Of a stretch of DNA of 64,000 nucleotides, positions 35,201-48,000 are shown piece by piece. The stretch comes from Rapana venosa (taxonomy: Eukaryota; Mollusca; Gastropoda; Neogastropoda; Muricidae): contig CM054140.1 of NCBI GenBank assembly GCA_028751875.1, positions 30,055,517-30,119,516 on the forward strand, given 5' to 3'. The notes under the pieces were generated by a model that ran no database searches, had not been told where the DNA came from, and worked only from the letters and a program-made list of their open reading frames with translations. Each line of letters opens with the position of its first letter. Position 1 is the first letter of the stretch. A program made the position numbers and the translations under genes.

Positions 35201-36153
35201 TTCAACAGAATACATGCCCAATTCTCTAACCTCAAGCCCTCAGAGTATTTGCTATTTATTATACCACAAACAGCAGTTAAGTGTTCTCATGTCAGTTTAA
35301 ACATACATACCTTGCACATATATTCTCTGGCAGGCATGCGCGCATGCACACACACTTACACACACACAGAGAAAGGAAGACTGGTATAAAGATAGAGAAG
35401 AGAAAAAGAGAAAATAGCAGTTATGTGACAAAATCAACAGGAACTCCTCACTTTCATATTCCTACCTACGCTGCTCAAAAACAAGCTGATCTTACCTTCA
35501 TTTCATTTGACAGAACACACAGATTGTAACAGTTCTTTCTGATACAAACATTTTGTGTAATACTTTCTGGTAACCCACACAGCTTTACTAATACACAACA
35601 CCTCACCACTTTTCCACAGAAAGTTGGTCACAAAAAAGTACTCAATAATTTTTAAAACTGGTATCAAATTTCGAACTAATATCTATGGAATGATGTGTAG
35701 AGAATTTTAAAATCAAATAAAAACATTAATGAAATACAAAACCTAGTAAGTAAAATAAATGTTATTTACAAAATGTACAATTACTGCCCTTATAAATAAT
35801 TCTAAGGTTGAAAAAAAAAAAAAAGGCAATATACAAGTTTGTGGTATTCTCTATTCATTATTTACCTTACAAAGAAAACAAACAATCGTGCAGTAGTCCA
35901 GAAACAATTCTGAGTGAAGGCTCTGCCAACTGCAATGTTTGACGCTTTGAAAAAAAACAGTGTATGCATAATCTTCAAGAGGTAAAAAGTTTGGAAGAAA
36001 ACCTCACACAGCAGATTTGCTTTGAAGAGATGCCTGTGTCTGTTTCAAGCTATTTCCTGCAAATTCAAACCACAGTCCATGCTTGACACAGAGGCATCAG
36101 CACACAGAAGTTCAGCTCCGGCATGAGGACTGCAGGCAGACTTAGCCCACAGT
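32285..36153 (-). other. AT-rich, repeat-poor stretch: probable AHI1 3' UTR and downstream flank
   Basis: No coding exon or transposon was recognised. The sequence is strikingly free of the SINEs and CA arrays seen on either side. Minus-strand AATAAA-type signals (plus-strand TTTATT) occur at several places, for example near 33538 and 33816, so the cleavage site cannot be fixed by eye. Confidence 0.45.
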
Positions 36154-36214
36154 TCAGTCATCGTAGTGCACTTTCTTCTTCTTGCCATTCGTGCTTTTGC
36201 TCACCAGAAGATCA
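36154..36214 (-). CDS. AHI1: AHI1 exon 28, last coding exon with stop
   Basis: A 61-nt exon reading [19 protein letters not shown] followed by TGA at 36156-36154. Acceptor TTGTTGCAG, phase 2 in. The basic tail resembles in character the Lys/Arg-rich C-terminus of vertebrate jouberin. Confidence 0.87.
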
Positions 36215-39200
36215 CTGCAACAAAACAATGACTGTTTTTAAAACGAAAGCATCAAAAGCCAAATGGCTAACTTTTCTCTCTTCTTCATCACCCACCCCCC
36301 CCCCCCCCCCTCCCAAAAAAAACAACAAAACCAAAAAAACCACCACCAACAAACCAAAAAACCACGACAAAACAAAAAAAACCACAAACAAACCCCAAAA
36401 CAAAAACAAAGTACAAAAAAAAAAGTATATAAGCCTTCACAATCTCTCTTCTCTCCACTGCCCAAACACCTCTCGCCCCATACCCTTCTTTCTCCCATGA
36501 AGTCTACAGTATGAAAACTTTTTCTAGTAAACTTCTGAGGAAAATCGGGGATTATTTTGTTTTGATCCTTTTTATCAGCTTCAAAAAAATGTATACAAAT
36601 CTGATGAAGTTTCTGAGAATACTACGAAATGTTCTAATGTTCCTGATGAGTCCTGATTTAAAAAAAAAAATTTTTTATTCTTTTATATCGAGCATAATGA
36701 AATAAGCACCCATGTGCTTTTTTACATCCAGGCCCCGTGTGTATGCAGTTTTGTAAATTCTGTCATCTATTCCCACCGGGCACACAACGGCCTACTTTTA
36801 CGAAAAGCGGAACAGGATTTAACAAGTGCCCAAGTAATGCTTATGATGCTGGTCACTGTTAAAACCATCATTGCTATTTGGCTTAAACATAATGCATTCC
36901 ATACACACACAACATAAGTCAACAACAATACAGCATGGGAAAGGCATCAAGCTACAGCTTAGTTTAAGCCCCATTTCTGATGCTGCTGCTGCTGCTGACT
37001 GTGTTGACAAAGCTGACAATAATATCAACATCACTGCTTAAAGGAGCAACATAAATATCACACTTTTATCAACGCTTTATATATGAAGGCAATGTAAAGA
37101 TCCCCACCTGTTTGTTTCGTTCATTTCAGAATCAGACTCCTCTCCTCCTGACAGGATCTTGAGCTGACCATCCTTTGTTTTGATCGCCGTGAACTGATGA
37201 CAAAGGCAAACACAAGATAAACAATGTCTTCTTTCTTCACTGGATAAGGATAAGGAATGGTAAACTAGCGAAGAAATCAAAAGAGGCACAGAAGATGATA
37301 ATCATAATACCTTAAATGCTTGTCAATTCTATGTATGGTGTATTTTAGGACGTACAAATAAAAACATAAGATATGAAAGCTTGAAAGTATTGCAAAGTAA
37401 TCTGTACAGAACTGCAGCTGTATGCCAGATCGTTGTCAGTTAAATGAACACCTTAGGATGGCAGACACTGACCGAACTGCCAGTCACTTTCCTTCTGTCA
37501 CTGCTGTCAGTGTCTTCTTGCTCCTGTGCTTTAAAGCATTACTGAAGGGAGATTAATGGCAATAGTTTTGGGGGGTTTGGGGGGAAAAAACAGACATCAA
37601 CATCTAGCTTTAGTTTTTAAGCATATTCTTCATGTGTTTGTATTTCATGGGAATGAAAAGTATCAATCTCAGTGCTGATTTTTAAAGCAAGCAATTTTTT
37701 TTCTTTCTTGTTTTTCGTTTGTTTTCATTTTGTTCTCCTTTAAAGAAAGCTGATGATAACACTGAACATCATTTAGCAAGTGAAGAAGAACATTGTAAAA
37801 GTGTTCCACAGATATGAAAATTCCACTTCCAAAGTTCTAAAACAGTCTTGCTTGACTGGACCAGCGGAAAGCCAGCATCAAATTTCAGACCGCAGTCTTT
37901 CATCTAAAGTTAGTGACAGCTTTATCCAGACAGATTCTGGGTGTTTCTTAATATGTACAAAAATGTTTTTATGTTCTACCATGAACTCTATGACTTCTTT
38001 TTTATTTATTTATTTTTTATTTATTTTATTATATTGAGGAAAATGGAATAAGTACTTATGTGCTTTTTACATTCAGTCCCCGTGTGTATGCAGTTTTGTA
38101 AATTTTGTCATCTATTCCTACCAGCACACAATGGCCTACTCTTACGAAAAGCGGAACAGGATTTAACGTGTGCGCAAGATGTTCTGCATGCGTTCGCACA
38201 TGGGGCCTCAGTTTATAGTCTCATCCAAAGGACTTTTGTGGAGAGTGGAGTCTGCACTGATGTTAACTCCAGGGTAAAATATCCCCTTGAACTGGAATCG
38301 ATCCTGGGTCATCAGATTGTGAGTGCAATGTTCTAACCACTAGGCTATCCCTTCTGAGTCATAGAGGTCACAGGACCTGGGGTTTTTTGTTGTTGTTTGT
38401 TGGGTTTTTTCCACAGGACCTGGTATCAAAGCTTAAGAAGTTACAATTATGAATGAGAAAACATTCTAATCCTTAAAGTGCTGAATCACAGTAATGCTGC
38501 CATTCTGACAGTCATACAATGATTTACCATGAGACTATATAGTATCAAAACTTGTCATTGTGAAAAATGTAAAAACATCAAAACTTGTCATCATGAAAAA
38601 TGTAATATAAAAACACAGAAAAAACAACAAAGATCACTCACGTGTCTCCTGTCAGCTTCCTCTTCTTCATCATCTGCAAAAACACAGACAGATTATCGAC
38701 TGACCAACATTTGCCTAATTACTCAAATGTAGTACGAACAAGAAACACTGAACATGCAAGATGATGTACAAATTTCTTGACATTTCGATGACACTGCAAC
38801 ATGTAACACTGAACAAGAAAAATAATGTGCTAAAGTGTTGACATATCAATAACCCTGCAGCACTGAGACTGTCATCCTACACAGTCAAAGAAGGTACCTG
38901 TACAAGGTTTAGGAAACACAAATATGAAGCACTGCACATTCAAGATAAATCACAAGATTGTCCATGATGTATGTACCAACATTTTCACATGACACAACCA
39001 AAGACAAGCGTTTGTAAAACACAGTGGAATAACTTAAATATCCAGCATGCGTCACTGACAACAGTGTGGTCGGCAAAATGACACTGGGGATGTATAGGGG
39101 GAAGGAGAAAGGCAGCCTGTAGGAAGAGAAGCAATGGGAGGGAAAGGGAAGCACTGTCTTCTGCTGGTCTGAGGGATTTAGTGCTCTGCTGATTGGTTAT

Positions 39201-39464
39201 ACTGTTGCATACAATGTTTGAAGTTAAGGAGTGTCAGCAAAATGAATCTGTCCTGTGTTCTTAATTTTGTTTGATTTGGCTATGATTTTTTCAACATAGT
39301 TGCTGTGTGTGTCCGGGCGCATGTGCGGGCGTGTGCGTGCGTGTGTGTGCATGCATGCGTGTGTGTGGGCGTGCATGCATGTGTGTGTGTTCATAATTGT
39401 GTGCATATGTGCTTATACATATGTGTGTGCGTGTACACATGTACTCAGTGTATGTGTTTGTATA

Positions 39465-39500
<36 letters not shown>

Positions 39501-41411
39501 TGCGTGCATGCGTGTATGTGTGTGCATACATGCGACCATTCATCTCATGACGGAAAACGCACCAGCCATGGCCACGTAGTTGGCGGGGAAGAAGCCCTGC
39601 TGCCCGTCAGCCAGCTCCCCCATCCACCAGTTCTCGCTGTCCTTGTGCAGCAGCAGGACCGTGTCCCCGCTCAACAGCGACAGCTCGTCGGACCGCTGGG
39701 CTTTGTAGTCATACAGCGCCACCACCTGACACACCACCACCACCACCACATGGCAATGTATGTAATGTATACCACTTTCAGTGACAGCAGATTTCTCTTC
39801 ATGAGACTCAGGCCACTCTCCCCATGGAAAACACATCCCTACAGTATAAAACCACCTATTTTAAACATTTTTTTAAGTTGCTGTGATATGGCACATGAAA
39901 ATACCATATCTGAACCATATTTGTTACTGTGCTGCATAATACTGTGAGAGTACAGTTTTATATTGAAAAAAAATCACTAATCCTTTACAATACAAAGAAG
40001 AATATCTTTGTAAAATGTATAAATTTGCTAATTTGAACTCTTGCACATTTTTTAAAGGGACTTTTATGATGTATAGGAAATGATTAAAGAAAGGTGAGAA
40101 AGTATTTCAGCAATGATGGCACAACTTTTGCATAAATGAACACAGAACACTGAATACACATTACCGTAAATCATTACAAAAATGTTTTAACAAAAAAAGA
40201 TAGATATTGTGACATATCATCCTCATTCCCATGATCTGAATTCAACATCAACATTCACTTCATAAATCTGGTCAAGGAACATAATCATCCAAGCAGACTG
40301 GGGATGGCAACATACCTAATGTAACCATACAACAAAATGAGATGAGCAGTCAAATCAGTAGTTTTGCGGAGGCCAAGTTTATATCAAACTTCCAACCTTT
40401 ATGAATCTAGCCTTCTACCATCCAAGCTTTCAAGGAACTATATGCTAATAACCAAAAAGTAACATATGCTTTGAAAGACTGGATGTAATACAAATGCATG
40501 CATTCATAATTTTTCCAAAACTATCTTTGAATCTATTCCCTAAAGTCGGAATATAGCTACCTACATGGCAAGGTACCTGAAAACAGTCACGTACATAAAT
40601 TCCCCATCCAGTGTGTGTTTACTTCCAGTCTCACAGTGATTCCAGGTGTGATGATGAGTGAGACAGAGTGCATATTCTGGGTGATGTGCAACAATATATT
40701 TTTTCAAAGATTATACATATTTGAGTCTTTTCACTTAAACATGAGGTTAAGAAATGGTGGAGAGAAAGTCTTCAGCATCCACTCACCTTCTTTGGCTTCC
40801 TCGTGCTTCCCAACGGAGCCTGGAAGGTGAACTGGGCCTTGCCTTGAGACTGAAAACACAATAACAACAACAAATCCAGCAAACATTATCACAGCTAAAT
40901 CAACAATACATCAAACCTACAATAGTCTTTCCTTATCATTTGACATATCATTTGTATTTCACACCATTTTTACATGTGTGTGTGTGTGTTTTGTACAGTT
41001 CAGGTCACTTAGGTTGATGGTAGTTTTTTGTTGTTTATTTTTTCTTTCTTTTTGTTGTTTGTTTGTTCTCTGCCTCTCCAAAGCTTGATATTCTCTCTCT
41101 CTCTCTCTCTCCAAAGCTAGTAGTCAATAAAAAGTTTCGCAGTGAAGCAGTTACACTGATAAAATGAATACAGCATTTATTAGAAAAATGAAAAACTCAT
41201 TCACATACTATTGCGTTATATTGTACTGCAATGTATTGTGTTGTGTTGTATTCTATTGTATTGCTTTGTATTGTACAGTATAATGTTAAGAAGTTACACT
41301 GATAAACATGAATACAATGTCCATTAGAAAAATGATGCACTTATTCAAAGAAAAGAAAAAGAAAAAAAAAAAAGAAACCTTTAAGATCCCTCAACACCCC
41401 ACCAACAAAAA

Positions 41412-41459
<48 letters not shown>

Positions 41460-42937
41460 CAATCTTCTTCTTCTTCTTCCTTTTTTGTCATGTTTCTCCC
41501 AGGGGAGGTTTGACATTGATGAGCCTTCTCCATCTCTCTCTATTTTGAGCTTCCTCCTTATTTATGCAATGTATGACGGGATAGCTCAGTGGTCGGAGCA
41601 CTCGCTTTCCCCCAGCCAAGTTAAGCAGCGTCGAGTGTGGTTACCAGTTGGATGGGTGACCGTTTGCGCACCTTGACTTCAGTACAGTTCCCCCAGTTCA
41701 CCCAGCTGTAAATGGGTACCTGCCCTCTTTAGGGTCAGGGAAGGTAAAGCAGCGAGGGAGAGGAGATGGGCGCCACCCTCAATATGCTGGCCCTAGAGAA
41801 GTGAGGTCTCTGATGCCTCGCTCCCCTACGACCTTATAGGTTATAGGACTCCTTTACCTTTACCTCCTTTTTATGTTTAAAAAAAAAAGAAGAAGAAAGT
41901 AAAATAAAAGCATGCACAGGCACAAACACAAACTCACTGTAACCAAATACAGATACACGCACATTCCAAAACAGTCAGACAGTAAAAACAAAGAGATAAG
42001 GAAACAAACTAACGTTATCCAAAGCAATGTGGGGTGGCCTTCCAAAGAAGGATTTGGCCCCATGGCGTCCAACTGCACACACACAAATATCAGAATAAGA
42101 ATTAAGTAACAACAAACAATTTACCTCTATGTGGTGCTTATTGTTTTCACTATAGCACAAAAATGATCAAACCCATCATTCAACAACACAAACAAAAAAT
42201 AAAAATATCAAATAACAACAATGTTATGGGTTTTAACTGTTATTGCAAAATGACTATCAAACATCATAATAATAATGATATATGGAAATTATATAGCACT
42301 ATATCTTGTAAAAACAAATCATCCAACAACACAAACAAATAACAAGTATTGAATAAAAACATGAAACATAACCATATGTGGCAGCCGTTTTTGATATTTC
42401 CCCCAAATCATCATGCTCATAATTATACATACATGGCTTGTGCTCACACACACACACACACACACAAAAAACATGCACATGTACAAACACACAAAAACAT
42501 GCACATGTACAAACACACAAAAACATGCACATGTACAAACACACAAAAACATGCACATGTACAAACACACACACACACACATGTACAAACAAACACACAC
42601 ACATATACAAACACACACACACATGTACAAACACAATATAAGGATAGCTTCCAGTTATATGAATTGGAAAGTTAGTATTTTTGCTGTTTTTTGGGGTTGG
42701 AGGGGGGGGGGGGGGGTGCTGTTGTTTTTTTGTGTGTGTTCCCCCCCCCCGAATTCTTGTTTATGCTTTTTCATAATACTTGTTTATTGCGATTGATTAG
42801 TTTTGTGCATACCCCTCCCCCCTACACACTCACGCACGTGCGCACACACACACACACACACACTTTCCCGTCTGATATCACTATTTAGTGGCAGGATGTT
42901 AAACTTAAGTACTACTACTACACACACATGTACAAAC

Positions 42938-42972
<35 letters not shown>

Positions 42973-45009
42973 ATCACACACACACTACCTTCCGAAAAGG
43001 CGGGTCTCCAGGAGGCATCTGCCTGCTTCATGTACATGTTCTGAGAGGAAAACTGCTGCTGCTGGACTGTTGACAACAGCGACAGCGGTGCGTGGGGGGA
43101 CAGGGCACCCGGGGAAAGCATCTGGAACAGTACACAGCCTTCAATACACTGCAGCAGGTGGGAAGGGGGGACTCTTCAGAAAAAACAAAATCTCTTCAGA
43201 AAAAAACCAACAAAATCTCTTCAGAAAAACAATGGCAAACATACCCATTGAGACACTATTTTTTAGATTAAAAAAAAAGGATAGTTAACGTCATCCCGCA
43301 AACGATAACTATAAGGCAGATTTAAAACATCCATCTTGGTTGCAATAGTTGACTGTCATCTGGGCATCATGGGTTTAAAGCTCACTACAACAAAAAATAT
43401 ATCTTATATACAGAGTATTTCTAGGCTTGGGTTTGCTTCTATTCACAGCTATAAGTTTCATGAGTTCAGAGGGAAGAAGACGGAGACTGTACAATCAAGC
43501 AGCATCCACATCAGGGATCCGTGTTACAGACGTTTGCTAAAATGACCTGATCAGCACTGTAGGCGTCTCTATTCTCTGGTCTGGTCCTCAGGTAACACTT
43601 CAGGTACTGGAAAGAAACGCTTATCTAGGGCAACACTGCTCAGAGAGATTCTGTTTCCCTCTCTACCTGGGCCAGAGCTAAGAGGTTCGCCAGTGGCGAG
43701 ATTTTGCGTATGCGACCGTTTTTCCCACCATGAAGGTAGCTGCATTCCGACTTAAAGGGAGAGTGAGATATTATAACAAAGATACAAGTAATACAAAAAT
43801 ATCATAACAAAGATACAAGAAGTACAAAAATATCACAACAAAGATAAAAGCAATACAAAACACAACGACATACTCCAGATCGTGGTGTAGCCATATATGC
43901 TCCCGAGTCTGTGTTGCTCCAGGAGGAGATCACTCCTGTCCGGCCGATGGTTTCCATTCTGCGTGTGGTGTCCAAGGTCACCATCCCCGGCATCTGGCTC
44001 ATTTGTAGCTGCAATGAAGATGCAGATGTCCGTGACTTTTAAGGCTGCATTAGGTCAAACCAACCACAAATGCTGTCAATACCCGTGACCTTGGAAGAAA
44101 ACGGCAAGAACACTGACAGCCTATGAAAAGAAACCTTTATGGAATAAAAATGATGGTGAAAAAGTTGGAGAAAGCGTTGATGAAACATTTGAAAAACAAA
44201 ATCTGGCTTGCAAACAAAGCAGTCAAAAAGCTACACAACCTTTACTTTAACTTTAAAAAAACACCCAGTAACCTGTCTGATTATTTTTATTTTTCACATT
44301 ATACCGATGCCTCTTGCTTTATTTTCCAGTCATTTCTTTTTGGCAAGTGTAAAATAAAGCCCACCCAAACAAAGGTGGGGAAGCGCAATATCTTTACAAA
44401 CATTTATTTATTTTACACAAATGTAACCCCTTCATCCAGAACTACCCCCCCCCCTTCACACACACAAAGATGCTTTCAAACTCCTTCACACACCTTTTTC
44501 CAAAACACACACACACACGCGCGCACATGCACACACACAAACACACCCTCCCTTCCCTCCTTGCAAACCTACTGTGATTGTGTCCAGTTTCTTCATTTTT
44601 CTCTCAAATTCCTTCACACATCTCTTCCCACCCCCAATACACACACACCAACAAACACACCTCCACACCTACACACACATACACACACAAGCACGCACAC
44701 AGAGACACACCACATGCATGCACACACACAAAGAGTTACACACACAAGCACGCACAACAGAGACACACACACATGCATGCACACACACAAAGAGTTACAC
44801 ACACAAGCATGCACACACAGAGACACACACACATGCATGCACACACACAAAGAGTTACACACACAGAGCTACGCAAACACACACACATACACACTCTTAC
44901 ACACACACACACACTCTCTCTCTCTCTCACACACACATTCAACCCCTCCTGGGTTGTTTTTCCAGGCTAATACCACTAGAAGTGAACAGACATAAAATCA
45001 AAGTCAACA

Positions 45010-45048
<39 letters not shown>

Positions 45049-48000
45049 CTCTCTCTCTCACACACACACACATTCAACCCCTCCTGGGTTGTTTTTCCAG
45101 GCTAATATCATTAGAAGTGAACAGACATAAAATCAAAGTGAACAACACACACTAACACACACACTTTCTCTCTCTCTCTGCCACCCCTCCCTTCCTTCTT
45201 GACAAACGTACAGTGGCAGAGTCCAGCTTCTTCATGACACGACTGAGGCGTTGTTTCTCACGGGCCTGGAACTCGTCCTTGGACATGACCTTGGAGCGAG
45301 TCAGCTGCAGTTCTTCTTCCTTCATCGGGCTGTAGGTAGTGGACACAGAGACAGAGAGAGTTTGTTTGTGAATGTGACGGTGGTGCGCGTGTGTGTGTGC
45401 GTGTGTGTGCGTGTGTGTGAGCGTGTGTATGTGTGCGCATGCGTGTTTTTTAAATATTTAATATTTTAATATCTAATTCTTTTATATCAAGGATAATGGA
45501 ATAAGCACTTATGTGCTTTTTGACATCCAGTCCCCGTGTGTATGCGGTTTTGTAAATTCTGTCATCTGTTCCCACCAGCACACAATGGCCTACTCTTCCA
45601 AATAGCGGAACAGGATCTAACGTGTGCACACACGTGTGAGTGTGTTTGTGTGTGTGTGTGCGTGCATAGGTGCGTGTGTGTGTGTGCATGCATGCGTGCA
45701 TGCACACAAATGAGCATCGTTACAAATATGTTTGTTGTAAGTATACATACGCGCATGTGTGTGTGTGTGTGTGTGTGTGTGCATGCAAGTGTATGCATTT
45801 ATTAACTCTTACATTTATTCTGTCACAGTAGCAACATGTAAGCAAAGATTCCCACTTCAGTACTCCTTAGTTTACAGATGTGATTCTATCAACTCATAGC
45901 TGCACAACTGAAAAACTGAAAATCTGATCTAAAAAACAAAATAAAAACAAAACTTGCACTGATTTTAAAAGCAATGCCCCATAAACCCCACCCACCTACA
46001 CAGAGACATGCAGAGAAATACAATTTCAGTTTTCAATTCCATTCAAACACTCCATCTGCACTGGACCTCGCAGTAAGTAATAAGGCACTTAATTGTAAGT
46101 GTGTGCTCATGTTCATGTGTTCGTATTATTTGAAATTGTGTACTTGTGTTTATGTGCTCATTGTACTATATTAATTGTGTGTGCTCATGTTCATGTGCTC
46201 TTTGAATTACCTTATACATACACACATACAGCATAACTCAAGAACACAGGAAGACAGCTCCTTGCAGCTGCATCGTCATCACCTACCTGGTTCTCCCCCC
46301 TGCCAGCTGTTCCACATCCGTCTCTTCGTCAGGAACCCGCGGTGACGACAGACCCGCATCAATCTGTGCCGCTGTTGAACAATAGTCAGACCAACCTCTT
46401 TGTATTTGTCACATCCAAGCAAAATTTATACATTTTGATATCTTAAAAACATACTTCACATAGGCTATACAGAGCAGTGCCCTTGCATGACTGGCAGCCA
46501 GACAGCAGGACATGTGCTGCAGTCCTACCCACTTGAAGAGGTACTCTGAAAGAGGATCTGGCCTGACTGACCCATACCACCCCAGTGGCCCAGAAGCTCT
46601 ATGGAGACTGGAAGGACCTGCAGCGTATAGCTGCCTTCATAACAGAGACTGAGCTGTCCATCTGTTGTATGCAAAAGAGTACTATAAGACTGGCATTAAA
46701 ATGTATAGGAATAGTTGTGTGCACATCTCTATATGTTTGTTGGTGCTTTAGTCATTGTAACATACTAGAATGTCGTTTTCTTTCTAAATGTAATTCATTT
46801 TTCAATTTTCAACTTTGCATTTTGGACTTGACACAAGAAAGTGATTGTAAATATTCCGTTACAAGTGTGTCGCTGGGATTTCTTCTTCATTGCTAAATTA
46901 TTGTATCATAAAAGCGCGTCCCATTAGATCAAATACTTGACAGAAAGGAATGGAGCTTCTGGCTGAAAACAGTGACCGTTTTTTCCCATCTTTCAGGATT
47001 TCACAGCATTCCTGTCACCTTCCTCCTCCCAGCAATAGACTTTTTGTTTTTTTGTGGCCACAATAGATGCTGAACACCCCCTCACCCCCCACCCCCATGC
47101 AACCAAGTAAAAATCCAACAAATAAAAAACCAACTACATCTTGAAAAGCATAACCTTGCCATTATGTCTGATAAAAAGATAGCCTACTATTTCTGTATGC
47201 TCATTTATCAAGGAGCTCAAAGTAATCTAAGTGACTAGATATTAGCAACTTTTGTATTGTATTGTATTGTATTATAATGTATTGTATCATATTATAATGT
47301 ATTGTACCATATTGTATTGTAATGTATTATATTGTATATTCCTTTCACTTACTGAATGGATCATACTTGTAGACGAGGACAGGCTGGTTTTCCCCCAGAG
47401 AGCATACAGCCAGAATGTGGTCCCGTGGGTGATACACAACGTCAGTCACAGGCTTCAGGTAGTTCAGTTCTGCGTACCTGGCCACCTGGTCCCTGAACAC
47501 CAAGGATTCACACATGAATATTTGGCCCCGGGCCAAAAGCTTCATCAAGTATTGATATAAGCTAACGGATACTATAGTTCAGTGGTTAAGACCATTCAAC
47601 CTCAATCCCATGGGACCAGGAAGTTCTGGGTTCCAATCTCAGCGGCATCTGGTGATTTATGGGTGGGGATGTTCACACTCTCCTAGATCAACTTCAAGGG
47701 CAGACCTGCCAGTCCCTTAATTACCTTCATGTTTATACACAAGCAAAAGATCAAATAAGTATGTTAAAGATCCTGAAATTCATGTCAGTGTTCAGTGGGT
47801 TACGGAAACACACACATACCCAGCATTCATTCCCGAAGTTGAAATGTGGCTACCTTCACGGTAGGCAAAAATGGCTGCATATGCAAAATCTCACCATTGG
47901 TGAACCTCGGAGCTGTAGCTGAGGAACGACAAAGCAAAGAAAACTCCAACAACCCAAACAATTGTATTTTCCCTGTAAGCAGCCGTAATGTTGATGACCT

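Noticed and set aside
36263..36514. Lys/Asn/Gln-rich ORF beside the last AHI1 exon
   Set aside because: It comes from a poly-C and AAAACC low-complexity tract in the intron.
41610..41680. 5S rRNA gene
   Set aside because: Only the internal control region and part of the 3' half resemble 5S, and it is embedded in a repeated SINE with a tRNA-like start.
44123..44995. 290-codon plus-strand ORF
   Set aside because: It runs through an AHI1 intron and a CA array (His/Thr repeats). No domain and no splice logic.
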